A DNA stretch of 64,000 nt from Dioscorea cayenensis subsp. rotundata (taxonomy: Eukaryota > Streptophyta > Magnoliopsida > Dioscoreales > Dioscoreaceae). The stretch covers positions 1,302,001 to 1,366,000 of the forward strand of contig NC_052483.1 in the NCBI RefSeq assembly GCF_009730915.1. The letters are read 5' to 3'. Both the position numbers and the translations under genes were made by a program. The notes below the pieces were generated by a model. It worked only from the letters and a program-made list of their open reading frames with translations, was not told the origin of the DNA and did no database searches. Positions 47,301 through 60,188 of this stretch are shown here, one piece after another; positions within the stretch are counted from its first letter, which is position 1; the number at the start of each line of letters is the position of its first letter.

Positions 47301-48373
47301 TTGGTTGATACACATTAATCTTATTTAGTAAGCCTTCAACTTAGCCTTAGCATAGTAGTCATTTATGGTCTGATTATCTTCTCTCACTATGAGATATTTC
47401 TCATAAACTAGAAATAACTGAGAAATATAATTACTGTGAGAATACATTTCAGCCAAGAAATCTCAAATTTCTTTGGTAGATGATAAGAACATAACAAAAG
47501 AACTAATATGTGACTCCATTCTATTCAATAACCATGCCATGAGTGCACCATCATTAGATTCCCAAGACAAATATTAATGATGAAGTGGATTAAAAGTATG
47601 TATTTTATTTTTCGCTGGTATACAAGAAAGAGTTTAAAAATAAGATCCCATAATTAATAATTATCACCAACTAATTTTGATAGTAGTATTTACTAGAATT
47701 TGGGAATTCTTATCATGAGGAATAGAAAGATAGTAGACATACTTGAGCATATGAACAACCATTTACGAAATCATGGAAGCATCACAAAATTGCTAGCAAG
47801 AAAATGATGAAACATACAATGAAGAAATAGTTCTCCAACAACAGATTAGTTCAAACTTCAAGGCACCATGAATATTAACGTTGAAGAGCACACACACAGA
47901 GCTGATGGCAATAAACAGATAGGAACAACGCCTTCGTAGAGATAACATTAGGCAAAAACAACGCCAATCAGGAAGTCATTGAAAAACAAAGATTGACACT
48001 AGAAAACTATAATAGAGATGGAGAAGAAGAAAACATGGGGGCGATGACGAGGGTAGTTAGCGATAGGAAGGGAAGAGATTGGAGAGTTAGGTTTTTAGGT
48101 ATATGATTGGAATTTTTGGATTTAATTAAACTTGCTCTAGTACCATTAAAAGATTGCATGATGGAAAGGAAAATGAATATTGTGTGAAAAGGTTCACCCA
48201 TTAGGTGCAAGGAGCTCCTCTTTTATACTATAATAGAGTAAACAATGTGGAAACACAATAATAGAGAATATTACTATACAAATATGGAAATGCAATAGTG
48301 GAAAATATGGAAACGTAATAATGGAGAATATGTTAGAGAATATTTCTTGTGTTAATGTAAATATTCTCTAATA
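44344..48373 (-). mobile_element. Degenerate Ty1/copia element with both LTRs and target duplication
   Basis: LTRs are 44344-44573 and 48146-48373, about 229 bp, clearly diverged. The 3' LTR follows a PPT (CTTGAGGGAGAG on the minus strand); the 5' LTR is followed by TGGTACTAGAGC, the initiator-Met primer site. Target duplications are GTTCT (44339-44343) and GTCCT (48374-48378). Inside, on the minus strand: gag end with a zinc-knuckle-like stretch (GQGHGRDCDQGKD, about 47050), integrase (about 45980-46220, MTWVYFLK), the post-integrase VFG...FLGTLTNKMG block (45466-45834), a short RT piece (YQLDVKNALLYG, about 44890-44960) and the element's last codons (CNKLGMYNIYSPT). Most of RT and RNase H is deleted. 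Confidence 0.88.
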
Positions 48374-50268
48374 GTCCTAATGCTTTGCCTTCTCTGTGTT
48401 AATGCTTCAAATAAAATTGTCAAGGTTTCTACTTCCACTTTTGTTTACTCATTAATTTATGGATTGAAATATTGTTGAAATTAAAAGCAATGCTAAGCTA
48501 TTTCCATATAGTAATCCATAAATGAATAATAAGAGAAAATCTAGAGCCTATATCTGAAGTTAAGTTTTTGGAACCCATGTAATCAAACCATTTCCTTGAT
48601 GGACAATTTCAATCAACCATCACAAATACGGAGTCCATACCTCTCTGAGTTCTTGGTGGTCCAATTCATTGACAAATCTCCCCATAGGGTTTTAGGAATT
48701 GGCAATGGAGTATAAAGTTTTTTTGTCTGTGGCCTTTAGTAATTTGACATATATAGCACATTTGAACATACTTTCATACATTTTTTTTATGTTGTGGCTA
48801 ATAGTGCATTTTCTTTAAGCTGGCAATTGTTTTCTCCCTCCACAAATAACCACTTAATCCTTTTCCATGTATATTATGAATGATCATTTCTCTAAGAAAA
48901 ATTGGGGGATTCAGAGTAAATTACCTTTCAAAGAAAGCTCTCTTATAGAGAGTAATTCTTAGAAGACTATTGAGTGTAGCACTTATTCTAAATTTCTTTG
49001 AAATCTTCATCCTTTTTATATAATTCTTTCAATTAATCAAAGGAAATCAAGTTACAAGAAATGTAGTTCTTTTACTTAAAGCATTGGCAATCCTATTTTG
49101 ATATCCAAATTGATGTCATAAAGTGAAATGGATGTGTTGTAGATAAAAAGACCATCAAACATACATTTTGCTAAGGTGTTTCTAATTATTTTAGTTATTA
49201 CAAAGCTTGATGATTAGAATACAACACAAGTTGTTTAGGAATTGAGATATATTCAAATTGCTTGAATACTAGATATACAACATAAATTTTGATTTATAAT
49301 TGGGCTAACATTGTTTGCTTTTACTAAATTCTCGCTAAAATATGCTACTAGCCTCCTTTTTTAAAAAAATAGAGCTCTAGTGCCCATACTATTAGCATCA
49401 CTACACTTGAAACATTTTATCAAGACTACGTAATGCTAATACTAAAGTAATGTATAACTTCTTAAGTAGAGAAAACCTACTTTCCTCCTTAAGCCCCATT
49501 TGAAAATGTTCCTCTTTAAGCAATTTGTTAGTAGAGCTACTATGGTTTTGATGTATGAATTTTTCATAAGATTTGGCAAGTCCATCTAAAACTGTAAGCA
49601 TTTGTTACTGATTTTTAATAGGCCAATCTCTTATTGGCTGCAATTCCTTATCATTATATTATATTTCTTTTGCACTAATGATGTTACACAAGAAACCGAT
49701 TGTAAAGTTCGAAACTCACACTTATTCAAATTGATATAAAATTTATCCTAAAGTAACACTTTAAAAATTTTTTTAAGATATATCAAATATCGAGGCTCAT
49801 TCAAACTATATGTCTGGATATCATAAAAAATATACCATGGCAAATTTTCTAGTGAATGACTTAATGTTTGATTCAGAAGTCTCATAAAAGTACTTAGGGC
49901 ATTAGATAACCTAAATGGTACCACTAGCCACTCGTATAGGCCCTAATTGGGTATTAATGTAGCTTTCTATTCATCTCGAAGGCAAATTTGAATATGATGA
50001 TAACCACACCTTAAATTTATATTGGAGAATACGTTTTATCCATGTAAGTTGTTAAATAGATCTCCCAATTGAGGGTCTAAAAGCTAGTGCCTTAATATAA
50101 TCCTACATATAGTTTGATTGTATGTATACATTCTCCAGCTTCTATCATTTTAAGGATCAAATAAAGCTAGTATAGAACAAGGATTCAAACTCTCTTAGAT
50201 CAATCCTTTATTTAGCAATTTCTCTACTTATAGAATGGTGTCTATTAGATTTTCTATTTTGGTACTAG

Positions 50269-50406
50269 TGGGCCCTATATGGGCTCTATATGGGCTTAGG
50301 GGTCTTACACCAAAAAATCTCAAGACTTAGTGGCTTAACCCCTATAACTATATATAAACCCATTACACTTCTATCACACAACTAATGTGGTACTATATTT
50401 CCGACA
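50269..50406 (-). mobile_element. Solo LTR inside the gypsy relic
   Basis: On the minus strand the 138-bp segment runs TGTCGGAAATATAGTACC to ATATAGGGCCCA, with TG...CA ends. It interrupts the gypsy text between protease and reverse transcriptase. A target duplication is not evident. Its first part is shared with the fragment at 53208-53320. Confidence 0.65.
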
Positions 50407-51019
50407 GTGTCATCCTTAAGATTTATTCTATAATTAAGATGATTGAGTAGGAATGCTACTGGCACGAAATTTATATGATGCTTCACATCCCTCATGGGTA
50501 GTAAACCTGTTGGTAATTACTCTACAATAAGCTTCTAATATCCTTGCCAAATAGCCCAAATAGAAATTAAGATAGCCAAATATATGTCCTTTTAGCCTTC
50601 TTAATCTCCTTGTCCATGATTTTTTTTTTTTGAAGAAATAACATCATGGTTTGATATTATAGATGCTGAATGACAACTACCATTGTTTTTCACTTAACCT
50701 TTAGCCATTTTTAGAATAAGTAGAAAAGTGATCTTAATCCTATCCTTCATCAACTTGAAAATGTTTTCCTTTTTCTTATGCCTAACATCCATATCAAATT
50801 GGCAGTCTTCCAAACAAGATGTGGTAAGCAATCATATCTATAAGATCACAACATACTTCGTTATGGTGGTACATTTCAATTGATAAAGGCATCTTGTTAG
50901 TTAGTCCTTTTACCTCCTTCCTCCACCTTTTTTCTATTTGCTAAAGGAGCTAAGATATAGCTAAACAATAAGGATAAAAAATGAAATTCAAAGCCAAAAG
51001 ATAAGAGGTTCATGTCCAC

Positions 51020-52380
51020 ACCAATGAATGAATACAAAAAAAATTCCAACATCTTTAAACTTAATTACATTTCCATAGAACATGTTTTGTACTTTTCAAA
51101 TCCAACCCACAAAAAACACATTGCATTAAAGGTCCTATGTTAATTCTTTTCAAATAAGCATATGAAGAACTCATGCCATGAACTAATCTCCAAATGAACA
51201 CTGTAACTCATAGAGGGATTTGTAATCTCCATAAGTGTTGCAACTAGTCCACTTATTAGAGTTTTGGATTCCTTGATTAAAATGATTATAAATCACAAAA
51301 GTAGTTTTCATCAGTAAACAAATAATCATCAATACCTAGTGATTGGCAGTGAATGGATCAAATCTACACTTGCTTTATCTTGACTATTCAACATGAGGAC
51401 CAAATAATTCACTAAGAATGTTATGATTTAATGAATTCCCATTGGTAATATCATTGATGGTCATATTCTCCAATAGATAATCTATGTTAACACAAGTGGG
51501 TTTGAATGCCACTGGGATATCAAAACACCATGGATTTGTCTAAATGTCACTTAAACAAATTTGGATTGCAAACATAATCCAAAAATTAGATTTGTTAATA
51601 TTAGCTTTTTTGCAAATAGTTTAGTAAACTAAGTAGATTTAGATAAGATAGAATGTTTACAAATATTGAGCTTCCTATATTATATCATGAAAATGTGAAC
51701 CCAATGCTTATTATTAGAAGTGAGAATAGAAAAAAAGACATTATTAGCCAATAGAGCAAACTTTGAAATGTCTCATGTTTATGATTGCCAAACCCTCCTC
51801 AACTCTAGCAAGTGCAGTAGTGTTCCATCCAATAGAATGCCAACCACTTTAATTCTTGCTCTTTCCTATAAAAATTTCCTAATAAGCTTGGATATCTTGT
51901 CTAGCATAGAGTCAGGAAAATCAAATGCAGAAAGATGGTAAATGGGAATTGCGAAAGAGAACTATTGATTAGAATTGCCCTACCAACAATTAAAATAACT
52001 ACCTGGTTCCAAGTTTTAATTGTATTATCTACCCTCTCAAGCAAATGATGGCATTAATTAATAGTAAGACTTATGGGAGAGAAAGTAGCATCAAGATACT
52101 TACAAGGGATAGACCGTAAGTTTATGTCGAGCCTGGCTTAAATTACAAAAATAATTTTCTTATTGAGCCAGGAAAAAATTTGAATGGTGGATTTATTATT
52201 ATTAGGCTCTTATAAATATCTAGACAAAGATTATAGTTATTGGTTGTAGCTCTAGAGGCGCTAGTAATAATAATAAGGTCATCAACAAACATAAGATAAC
52301 TGAAGTTCTTATTCAGTCAATTGTAAAAATCAGGGATCATATTAATTCTCATTTGCCTGCCATAATCTCTGTCATTGATA
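51020..52380 (-). mobile_element. LINE, 3' half (RT end and zinc-binding domain)
   Basis: On the minus strand the text reads SYLMFVDDLIIIT (the RT catalytic block, about 52260-52300), then a stretch LDKISKLIRKFL (about 51880) and the zinc-binding domain VFIWRLVHGMSSSYAYLKRI with CVFCGLDLKSTKHVLWKC (about 51060-51210). Stops and shifts are frequent. It is probably the same insertion as 56090-57382, separated from it by the copia body. Confidence 0.8.
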
Positions 52381-55300
52381 TCCCCCTCAAATTGATGTTG
52401 GGTGATTAACAAGCATCAATTTTTCTACAAGAAAATGATGTCGGTTTTTATAAATCAGTGGTGAGATGTGGAAATGAGATGATATGAGAGTCATATACTT
52501 CATGAATGGAGTAACAATCCACTTCAATATGCTTGGTACGCTCTTAAAACATTGGGTTAGCAATGATCTAAATTGCACTAATGTTATCTGCATAGAGTGG
52601 AGTAGGCTCAATTTGAGAAAACCCAAGCTTACTCAACATTCCATGAAGCTAAACAATTTCATAACATGTAGAGGACATAACACAGTACTCAGACACTACA
52701 GAAGGTTTAGACACCCGATCTTTTTCTTTCCTTTTCTAAGAAAAAAGAGAGTTACCAATAAACACGCACCAACCAGTAACTGAACATCTAGTATAGAACA
52801 ACAAGCCCAATCAGCATCGCTATATATAACCAAACAAATAGGTTGGTATATTGGAAAGAAAAGATCCCAGGTAGAAGTGCCTTTCAAATAGCTAACAATG
52901 CAAAGAACAGTTGCTAGATGAAGGTGCTTAGGTGATTACATAACTTGACTAACTTGTTGAACAACAAAGGAAATATTAGTCAACTAGTAGATAGTTTAGG
53001 ATGCCCACAAGTTGTCAGTATAAAGATGGATCAGATAGAAAATCAGCCCTCATCATGAAGATATTTAACATTCACTTCTAAAAGAATATCAATTGATCAA
53101 CCATTTTGAAGACTAGCCAAAGCAATTAACACCGAAATATGTCTATATTGGTTTAAGAAAATGCCAATTGAGGCAAAATGTACCTTAAGACATAGAAAAT
53201 ACTGTTAAGGACCCAAGTCTTTCATATGAAAACAAGGTCTTAGTGGCTCAACCCCTATATCTATATATAAACCCATTACACTTCTATCACACAACCGATG
53301 TGGTACTATATTTCCAACAAGATCAATTCAGAATCAGTCTTGGTAATGATAATATCATCAACATAAACTAGAAGCATGACAATTCCTTTTGGTGTCTTGT
53401 AAAGAAACAAAGAGGAATCATACCAACTTTGAACAAATGAGATATGAAGAAGTGTGAAATGAAGCTTATCAAACCAAGCTCCTGGAGCTTGTTTTAAACC
53501 ATATAGAGAAGGTTTCAACTTACAAACATTAGATGAAGGTGTACCAAATAACCTTGATGGTGAAGTCTTGCAAATTACTTCTTTAAGATCCCCATGTAAA
53601 AAGACATTCTTGACATCCATCTGTCACAATGATCATAGCTCAGAAGCAGAATTAGCTTGAACAAGTCGCATTATTGTCATCTTTGCTACTGGTGCAAATG
53701 TCTCCTCCTAATTTATTCCACATTCATGTCTATTATCGAGTGTTATCAACCTCACTTTATATCTATCAAGTGAGCCATCAAACCTTAGATTAATAGAATA
53801 TACCCATTTACATCAAATGGGCTTAACATCATTAGGACACGGAGCAATTTTTCAAGTATGATTCTCCTGGAAAGCCTGAAGTTCTTCTTGCATACCTTTT
53901 ACCCAACATGTATGTTTAATTGCATGTGAATAAGAAGTAGAAATTGAAGTATCAGCCAAAGTGTCAAAAAATTCATACCTCTCTGGAGGTTTATTGACAT
54001 GAGAAGATCTTCAAAGAACTAATGGATCAGTTACAGTGGCAACATCAACTAAAAGTGAAAGCAATGGAGCAAGGTCAGGAGAGATTTGTGATGATGGAGC
54101 CCTTTGTTGTTGGTACACAATGCCAGGTTTAAAGCGCTCAATTTGTGATGATGGCTCCATGCTTACCATACAAATATCATCATAGCTAGAAAGAAGAACA
54201 CTGTTGAAAAGGAAAATATGCTGCTAAAATAGTATTCATGCTAAAAGAAAATGGCATTTCTAGAAATACACAAATGACTAGCAATAACATCATAACATAA
54301 AAATCCTTTCTGAGTGGTGCTATAACCCATAAAAATACATTAAACTAATTGAGTTGTAAGCTTATGATGCTCATATGGTGGCAAGTGAACAGAGCAAGCA
54401 TAACCAAATGTGTGTAGCATGTGGTAAGCAGGATGCACATCAAAAGAACATAATAAGGTAAACCAAAACCCAATTGTTGAGAAGGCGAACGATTAATCAA
54501 ATACACTGTAGTTGACAAAGCTTCAACCCAAAATTTAAATGGCATTGAAGATTGTAAGAGTAATGTTCAAACCATATACAACAAGTGACGATTTTTATGT
54601 TCAGTCATGACATTTTGTTAAGGGGCATCAGGACATGATTATTGAGATATAATGCCATATGTTGCCAAAAGGCTTGAAAGTCATGTGACGCATGTTTACT
54701 GCCATTATTAGACCGTAAAATCTTAATACAGGTGGAAAATTTTGTCTTAATATAAGCTACAAAATTTTGAAAAACAATTAACACCTCAAATTTAGTGTGT
54801 AAAAAATATATTTATGTGAACCGACTATTGTCCTTAATGAACGTCACAAAATATTTATGTTGTGCATGTGAAATAACTGGAGTAATGCCCCAAACATCAC
54901 TATGTATTATTTTAAAACATGCATTACCATGACCACCATAGTTAGAATAGGTAAGGTTTCACTCTTTCCTAATTTACAAGTAGAACAATCAAGAGCTGAC
55001 GCATAAGTAGAACACTTATTTTTGATACCAAGAAAACCACGCTTCATTAAACTAGCTAAAACACATCATTTGGATGACCTAATCATCTATGCAATACTTC
55101 AACCTTATTTTCAACAATCATACAAGCTAAAGATAAAGTTCTAGGAATAATAAATTTCAACAGAAATAATCTTCCCACCTTAGGCCCCTTGCAATCACTT
55201 CCCCTACACTTGATCTTGCACAAGACAACCACCACGAGACAAATGTACATCACAATTATTCTCCACAACCTGACCAATAGAAATTAAGCTACCAGACAAC

Positions 55301-56085
55301 TTAGGAGCAATGAAAACATGATGAAATGAATGCCCAATATCACCAATAGTTGGAATTGGAATACTACCACCATTAGCAATTTGATTATTTTGTCTACCAT
55401 TATACTGGACCAAATTTTGTAAGAAATCAAGTGAACTAGTCATATGATTGGATGCTCCAGAATCAGCTAATCGTGTTGAAGAGGCTATCTTACTTTGGCC
55501 TTGAAGTCGAAGTGTAGAAAATGCTGTTAGAAACATGTGTTGGACCATTTCTAGAGTCATCACAACCTGATTAGTGCTTATGGTTGTAGAATTTAGAACA
55601 TCATTTTGAATAGCTTGGGCAGCATAAGCAACATTGACAACTTTTGAAATCCTGCCAGATACACTTATAGCATATTGTGTAGTCAATCTTTATTCTTCCC
55701 GCAACAATTCACCAAGACATATATCTAAAGAAGGAATTGGATTTCTATTCAATAATCCACCTAGGGAAATTTCAAATTCTAATCTCAACTTCATCAAAAA
55801 TTGATCACACTTACTAACATCATGAACCTTTTGAAAACTGGCAAGGCCTCCTTAGGTACCTTAGAGTAGATGATACCACAATAGTCACTCCATAGATTAA
55901 TAAATCCAGAATAATACTGCTCAATTGAGAGATTACCTTGACTGAAATTACTGATCTCAAGTTCAATTTAAAATCATCTTGTAGTATTATTTTGATGATG
56001 TATGTGCTTCAGAAAATTCTAAATCTCCTTAGCTGTGCCAAGAGATAATGTGAGCATTATTTGCCTTCCATTTACTATATTCTTT
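52381..56085 (-). mobile_element. Copia internal region without LTRs, embedded in a LINE
   Basis: From right to left: gag (KWKANNAH, LSIEQYYSGF; about 55690-56075), protease (55204-55686, LADSGASNHM), pre-integrase, integrase (54345-54545, MPFKFWVEALSTTVYLINR), RT (53306-53620, MDVKNVFLHGDLKE, SLYGLKQAPGAW, LLVYVDDI), RT end (about 52990-53200), RNase H (52387-52626) and the PPT (CATCAATTTGAGGGGGAT, about 52380-52397). No LTR lies beyond the PPT or beyond gag: LINE text begins at once on both sides. RT is interrupted at 53208-53320. Confidence 0.85.
53208..53320 (-). repeat. LTR fragment within the copia reverse transcriptase
   Basis: On the minus strand TGTTGGAAATATAGTACCAC and the following 80 or so bases match the solo LTR at 50269-50406 (shared GTTGTGTGATAGAAGTGTAA, then ATAGGGGTT and AGCCACTAAG). 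It then passes into copia RT text, FHMKDLGPL. It replaces the RT bases between SELILLEI and FHMKDLGPL. The exact right-to-left end of the foreign piece is uncertain. Confidence 0.65.
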
Positions 56086-56089
56086 CTCA

Positions 56090-57382
56090 TTCCACTTTTA
56101 TCATCATCTTAGGTGGATTATAGGTAACATTTTCCATAGAATATGCAACTGCATGAATGGCTATGTTATTATCAAAAGTGGAATGACCAGTTAAAAAGCC
56201 ATTTTGCTCAACACCCAAAAGTTTTTGAATAACATTTTTCAGATGATTTGAAAGGATTTTGTAAGAGATATTACACAAAGCAATTGGCCTAAAGTGGATA
56301 ACACAATTGGGGAGTCATGTTTGGGATCAAAACAATATACATCCTCTCCCATGCCTTGGGAATAGAATATGTATGGAAAAAAACTAAGAAATTACATTAA
56401 AAAGATGATTCTCATCATCATTCCAAAAATATAAGTAAAATTCCACATTCAAACCGTCCGATCCCTTGGCATAGACTTAAGAGTGAAATTTCTCCTATTT
56501 TGTAACTGAACTAGTTAATAAGTTTTTATCAACTAGTCAAAGAACATTTAAATCATCGGGGAGAGCATTGTAGATATCATTAGAAGTAGCAGAACTAGAA
56601 GTAGTTCAAAGATTTAGGTAATAATCAGTAAAACATTTTCAATTTCATGTTATTCAAAATATATTAAACCATAACTATCAACAATAATAGAGACTCTACT
56701 CTTGTGATTATGAAACCGAGAAGTTTTATGGAAGAAGTTAGTATTGAGATCACCATTTCTAATCTAAAGATGCCAAGCCCTTTAGGCCCATCTAATAGAA
56801 TTTTGTCTAAGCCGTGCGTTATATCTAGCGTAAAGAGTTTTGTGCAATCTACTATCCCAAGAATTTGGATTAGCAGAGGCATTAGTGGATTCTAGGATGC
56901 TAATTTCCAATTCAGTGTTCTAAATATCATTGGCTAAAAAAGTAATATATGTAGTTCTCCAGGGCATAAGATGATATTTAGTATGGGACACTAAATTAGT
57001 GAAGGCATGCATAGGAGACAAATTGGGAATGAAGTTCCAAGCTTACCTTATGGCAGCCTTACTACTCAAGCTAATAGTATTCAGATCTAAATATTCTATT
57101 TCCACGAACATTAAAATAGCAAGGAATAAGAAATATAGGAGCTTGATTAGAGGTTACACTAGGAAGATGATGATTTACATAGGAATTGGATTTTAAGGTC
57201 CAAGCAATGTTGGTTAGAACTCTGTTTAACCTGTGCCACTGGTGGGACAAACCAGATTGGCCATTGCACTAGCTATATTTAGGAACAATAAACACAAGAT
57301 TTAATAAGTGGTTACTAATGCTACAGTCCTTGAAGTGCTTTGATTTAGAAGCATAATGCATGAAATGCCTATCTCTGTGTTT
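56090..57382 (-). mobile_element. LINE, 5' half (endonuclease end to RT start)
   Basis: On the minus strand: endonuclease end with GLSHQWHRLNRVLTN (about 57220-57260), the linker with RNGDLNTNFFHKTSRFHNHK (about 56700-56770), and RT start MCNISYKILSNHLKNVIQKL, then VEQNGFLTGHSTFDN and PPKMMIKVE (56087-56278). It stops abruptly inside the RT motif where copia gag text begins. At the other end the hAT terminus at 57383 cuts it in the endonuclease. Confidence 0.82.
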
Positions 57383-57906
57383 CAGTGTTGTCAAGCATAG
57401 GATGCAGTCTAAGAGCTAGGACTCTTATATCACTTGAGGTGCAAGGGACAAAAAAAATGCTCGCCTGAGTGAAGTATGTCACATATACATAAATAAATAA
57501 AATTATATATAATCTAATATATAGAATATATTATATTATGTATTAAAACTTTAAAGTAAATACCTAAACACAAAAAAAGCTTTAAGATTAATTGTCCAAT
57601 TAGTTCTAAGTTCTAACTCTTAATCATCCATCAGATGAGTGATATTCAAAAAACCTAAATCAAAATATAATTAAGTAAAAATCATCCTCATCAAAGTTAG
57701 AATCTACATGTAAATTTTCTTCATTTCCAAGCTCTTCCAATTCATAACCATGTAACTCACGCTCTTCTTCATCGACATTTTCCTCTTAAAAAATTGATTA
57801 GAAAATTAAAGCTTTTGATAATGATCCAGATTTTGCTTTGCATTCTAGTAAATTTTATTGGTTCTTCAACCCCTACAACACTTGCTAATGTGCCCCATGT
57901 CAATTT

Positions 57907-57908
<2 letters not shown>

Positions 57909-57944
<36 letters not shown>
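57909..57944 (-). repeat. (ATC)n microsatellite encoding poly-Asp in the hAT relic
   Basis: Thirteen Asp codons result from the repeat on the minus strand, inside the acidic C-terminal part of the transposase. The family normally has only a few Asp there. Confidence 0.9.
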
Positions 57945-57948
<4 letters not shown>

Positions 57949-59366
57949 TACCAGTTTATTTTCTGCATCTTCTAGGTTTACACAATCTTTCCAATCAACC
58001 ACTCATTAGTTTCATCAATATCTTTTAGTGTGATAGGATCAACAACATCCTATCTATTTTATCTTTCTTTATGCATGCCTTTGGTTGTACTTCATATAAA
58101 CTAGATCATTTAGTCATTTTTATTCTACTTTACTCCTATTTTTTGTATGCATATACAAAATTATTACATTTTGTTCCTTTTTTTTATTTTGAATTCTAAA
58201 GATACAAACAAAAGTTGCAAAATGATATGAAACTAATAAGAAACAAAAACTTGAAAAAAAGCTAAAAACAACTTGCTTGTTGAAATACACTTCCATTATG
58301 TTCACAACTTTAAGCACTGCATATCAAACTCAAAATTTTGATTGCTATTTGCTATAAGTTTGGAGTGGAGCTCCATACAAGTTCCACCATTAAACTATAC
58401 CATTAAACTATAAATTAATATTAATACAAGAAAAAAAAAACAATCATAATCAACTTCAAGTATTCCATTAAATTTGTTTCACTTAGAAAAAATAAAATAA
58501 AAGTATGTTTAAATAAATAACCTTGGTTTTTTGTTGTCATTGATCTAGTTACTAATGGAATCCCAAAAAGTCCTTCTGCCGTTTTATTGATGTACATTTT
58601 ACTCATGATTTTGTCTTGCATTTCTTAACTTGGGACTAATCTCACTATACAACCATATAAACCTGTTATCAGTTCTTCATCAAACTGTATATTTGAGCTA
58701 CCATAAAAAATATAATAAAATTAAAAAATTAAAAAAAAACTTTGGATTCATGTAGTGACCAACTACATGTAAAGGCTGATGTAGTTGGTATTTTTATCTT
58801 GAGTCAATAATTTTGAAGGCGTCTATAGCTTTTGTTTATTATCATCGAAAGCGTTCATGATAGCTTCTTTTGCTCTATCCATTGCCTCGTAGATATACCC
58901 CATAGCTAGTTTTTCCAATGTCTCTAAGTTGAAGAACTTAAACAAGAGGTCCCATAGCTTTGAGAGTGAAGATTACACCATTCCAAAATGAGGCTAATAA
59001 TATAACCTCACTCACTCGTCTAGCCTTTTGACACTTTATCCATTTACTCCACACCTTATCTTAAGATGTAAACATGATTTGTTGATGCACCTTTTGCTGG
59101 TGAATGCATTATAGTGTGAGATATGAGGTACAAAAATAAGTTTTAGTAGGCTTAACCAGCTATCTTTGTTTTGTAAACTACCTCATCATATTCAAAACAC
59201 CAATGCGGTTGTAGATAAAACCTGTGAGAATAGGAGAAATAATTTGTATATTTTATTAGAAAAGGAGTAGAAGGATATATATAGAGAAATACTAGGGTTT
59301 TGTGGTATGGGCCCAATATGGCCCATTAACCAAATATAAACTATAACATAACTCTAACACTCCCCC

Positions 59367-60188
59367 TCAAGCTGGAGCATATATATCGAGCATGCCCAGC
59401 TTGTTACATAGATTACTAAAGACTTTAACATTTAAACCTTTGGTGAAGATATCCGCCAGTTGCTCAGACGACTGGGTATACGGCGTAGAGATGACTCCCT
59501 TCAGTACCATATCACGAACATAGTGACAATCAACCTCCACATGCTTGGTACGCTCATGGAATGTTGGATTATTTGCAATGAAGATGGCGGCCTGGTTATC
59601 ACACAACATCTGCATAGGTATTGTGATAGGGAATCCCAACTCAGATAGAAAAGACTGCACCCAAACCATCTCACAAGCTGTCTGTGCCATCAATCTGTAC
59701 TCTGCTTCTGCACTTGATCTCGAAACCACATTCTGTTTCTTGCTTCGCCAAGTAACCAAGTTTCCACCGACATACGTACAGAAGCCCGACGTAGACTTTC
59801 TGTCTCCTCTATCACCAAAGATAACCCAAGTCGGAATATCGTCGCAAACGCCCTAGGTGACCATGATTTTTGTAGAGAAGACCTTGCCGGAGCTCCTTTA
59901 ACATATGCAAGAACCCTCGGAGCACCCTTTGCCGCTGAACTTCTCGTGGCTCATGGCATAAACCCGACACGGGGAGTCCAACTCGCAGTAACGTATATCA
60001 GGACGAGTAATAGTTAGATAAATGAGCTTGCCAATTAAACGTCTGTATTGACCAGGATCTTTGAGAAATGGGGAAGATGTCTCCCAAAAGGGTGGTGACT
60101 GCTCAATAGGTGTATTCTCTGGTTTACAACCCAATAAACCAGTCTCCTCAAGTAAGTCCAACACATACTTCCGCTGTGAGAGCGTCAT
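59367..60188 (-). pseudogene. Copia RT-end and RNase H of the 1.9-kb element
   Basis: The first part (59898-60188) reads MTLSQRKYVLDLLEETG, then TPIEQSP and QYRRLIGKLIYLTITRPDI. The second (59367-59759) reads VTWRSKKQNVVSRSSAEAEY, MLCDNQAAIFIANNPTFHER, HVEVDCHYVRDM and QLADIFTKGLN, ending CNKLGMLDIYAPA. A frameshift lies between them at about 59760-59960. The RNase H acidic residues in AEAEY and CDNQAA are kept. Confidence 0.85.

Larger units (their letters stand above)
43811..50930 (-). mobile_element. Degenerate Ty3/gypsy retrotransposon, split by two later insertions
   Basis: Read right to left, despite many stops, one recognises protease-like text (CDLIDMIAYHILFGR, about 50780-50870), reverse transcriptase opening (EKLLNKGLI and SLNPCSILALF, about 50100-50230) and later RT (ASGTI, about 49900), RNase H and connection text (about 49390-49620), integrase (PRTQRGMDSVFVMVD, about 48600-48660; SRNLDNFI, about 48420), then YALA...NNVVYSSTGKS (about 44290-44338) and the C-terminal integrase/GPY part at 43850-44150. 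Segment 44344-48373 is a nested copia and 50269-50406 a solo LTR. The 5' end (gag) is missing at about 50930, where a LINE begins. Non-functional. Confidence 0.85.

Noticed and set aside
57794-58009. Ser-rich plus-strand frame
   Set aside because: It is the reverse of the poly-Asp microsatellite in the hAT relic.
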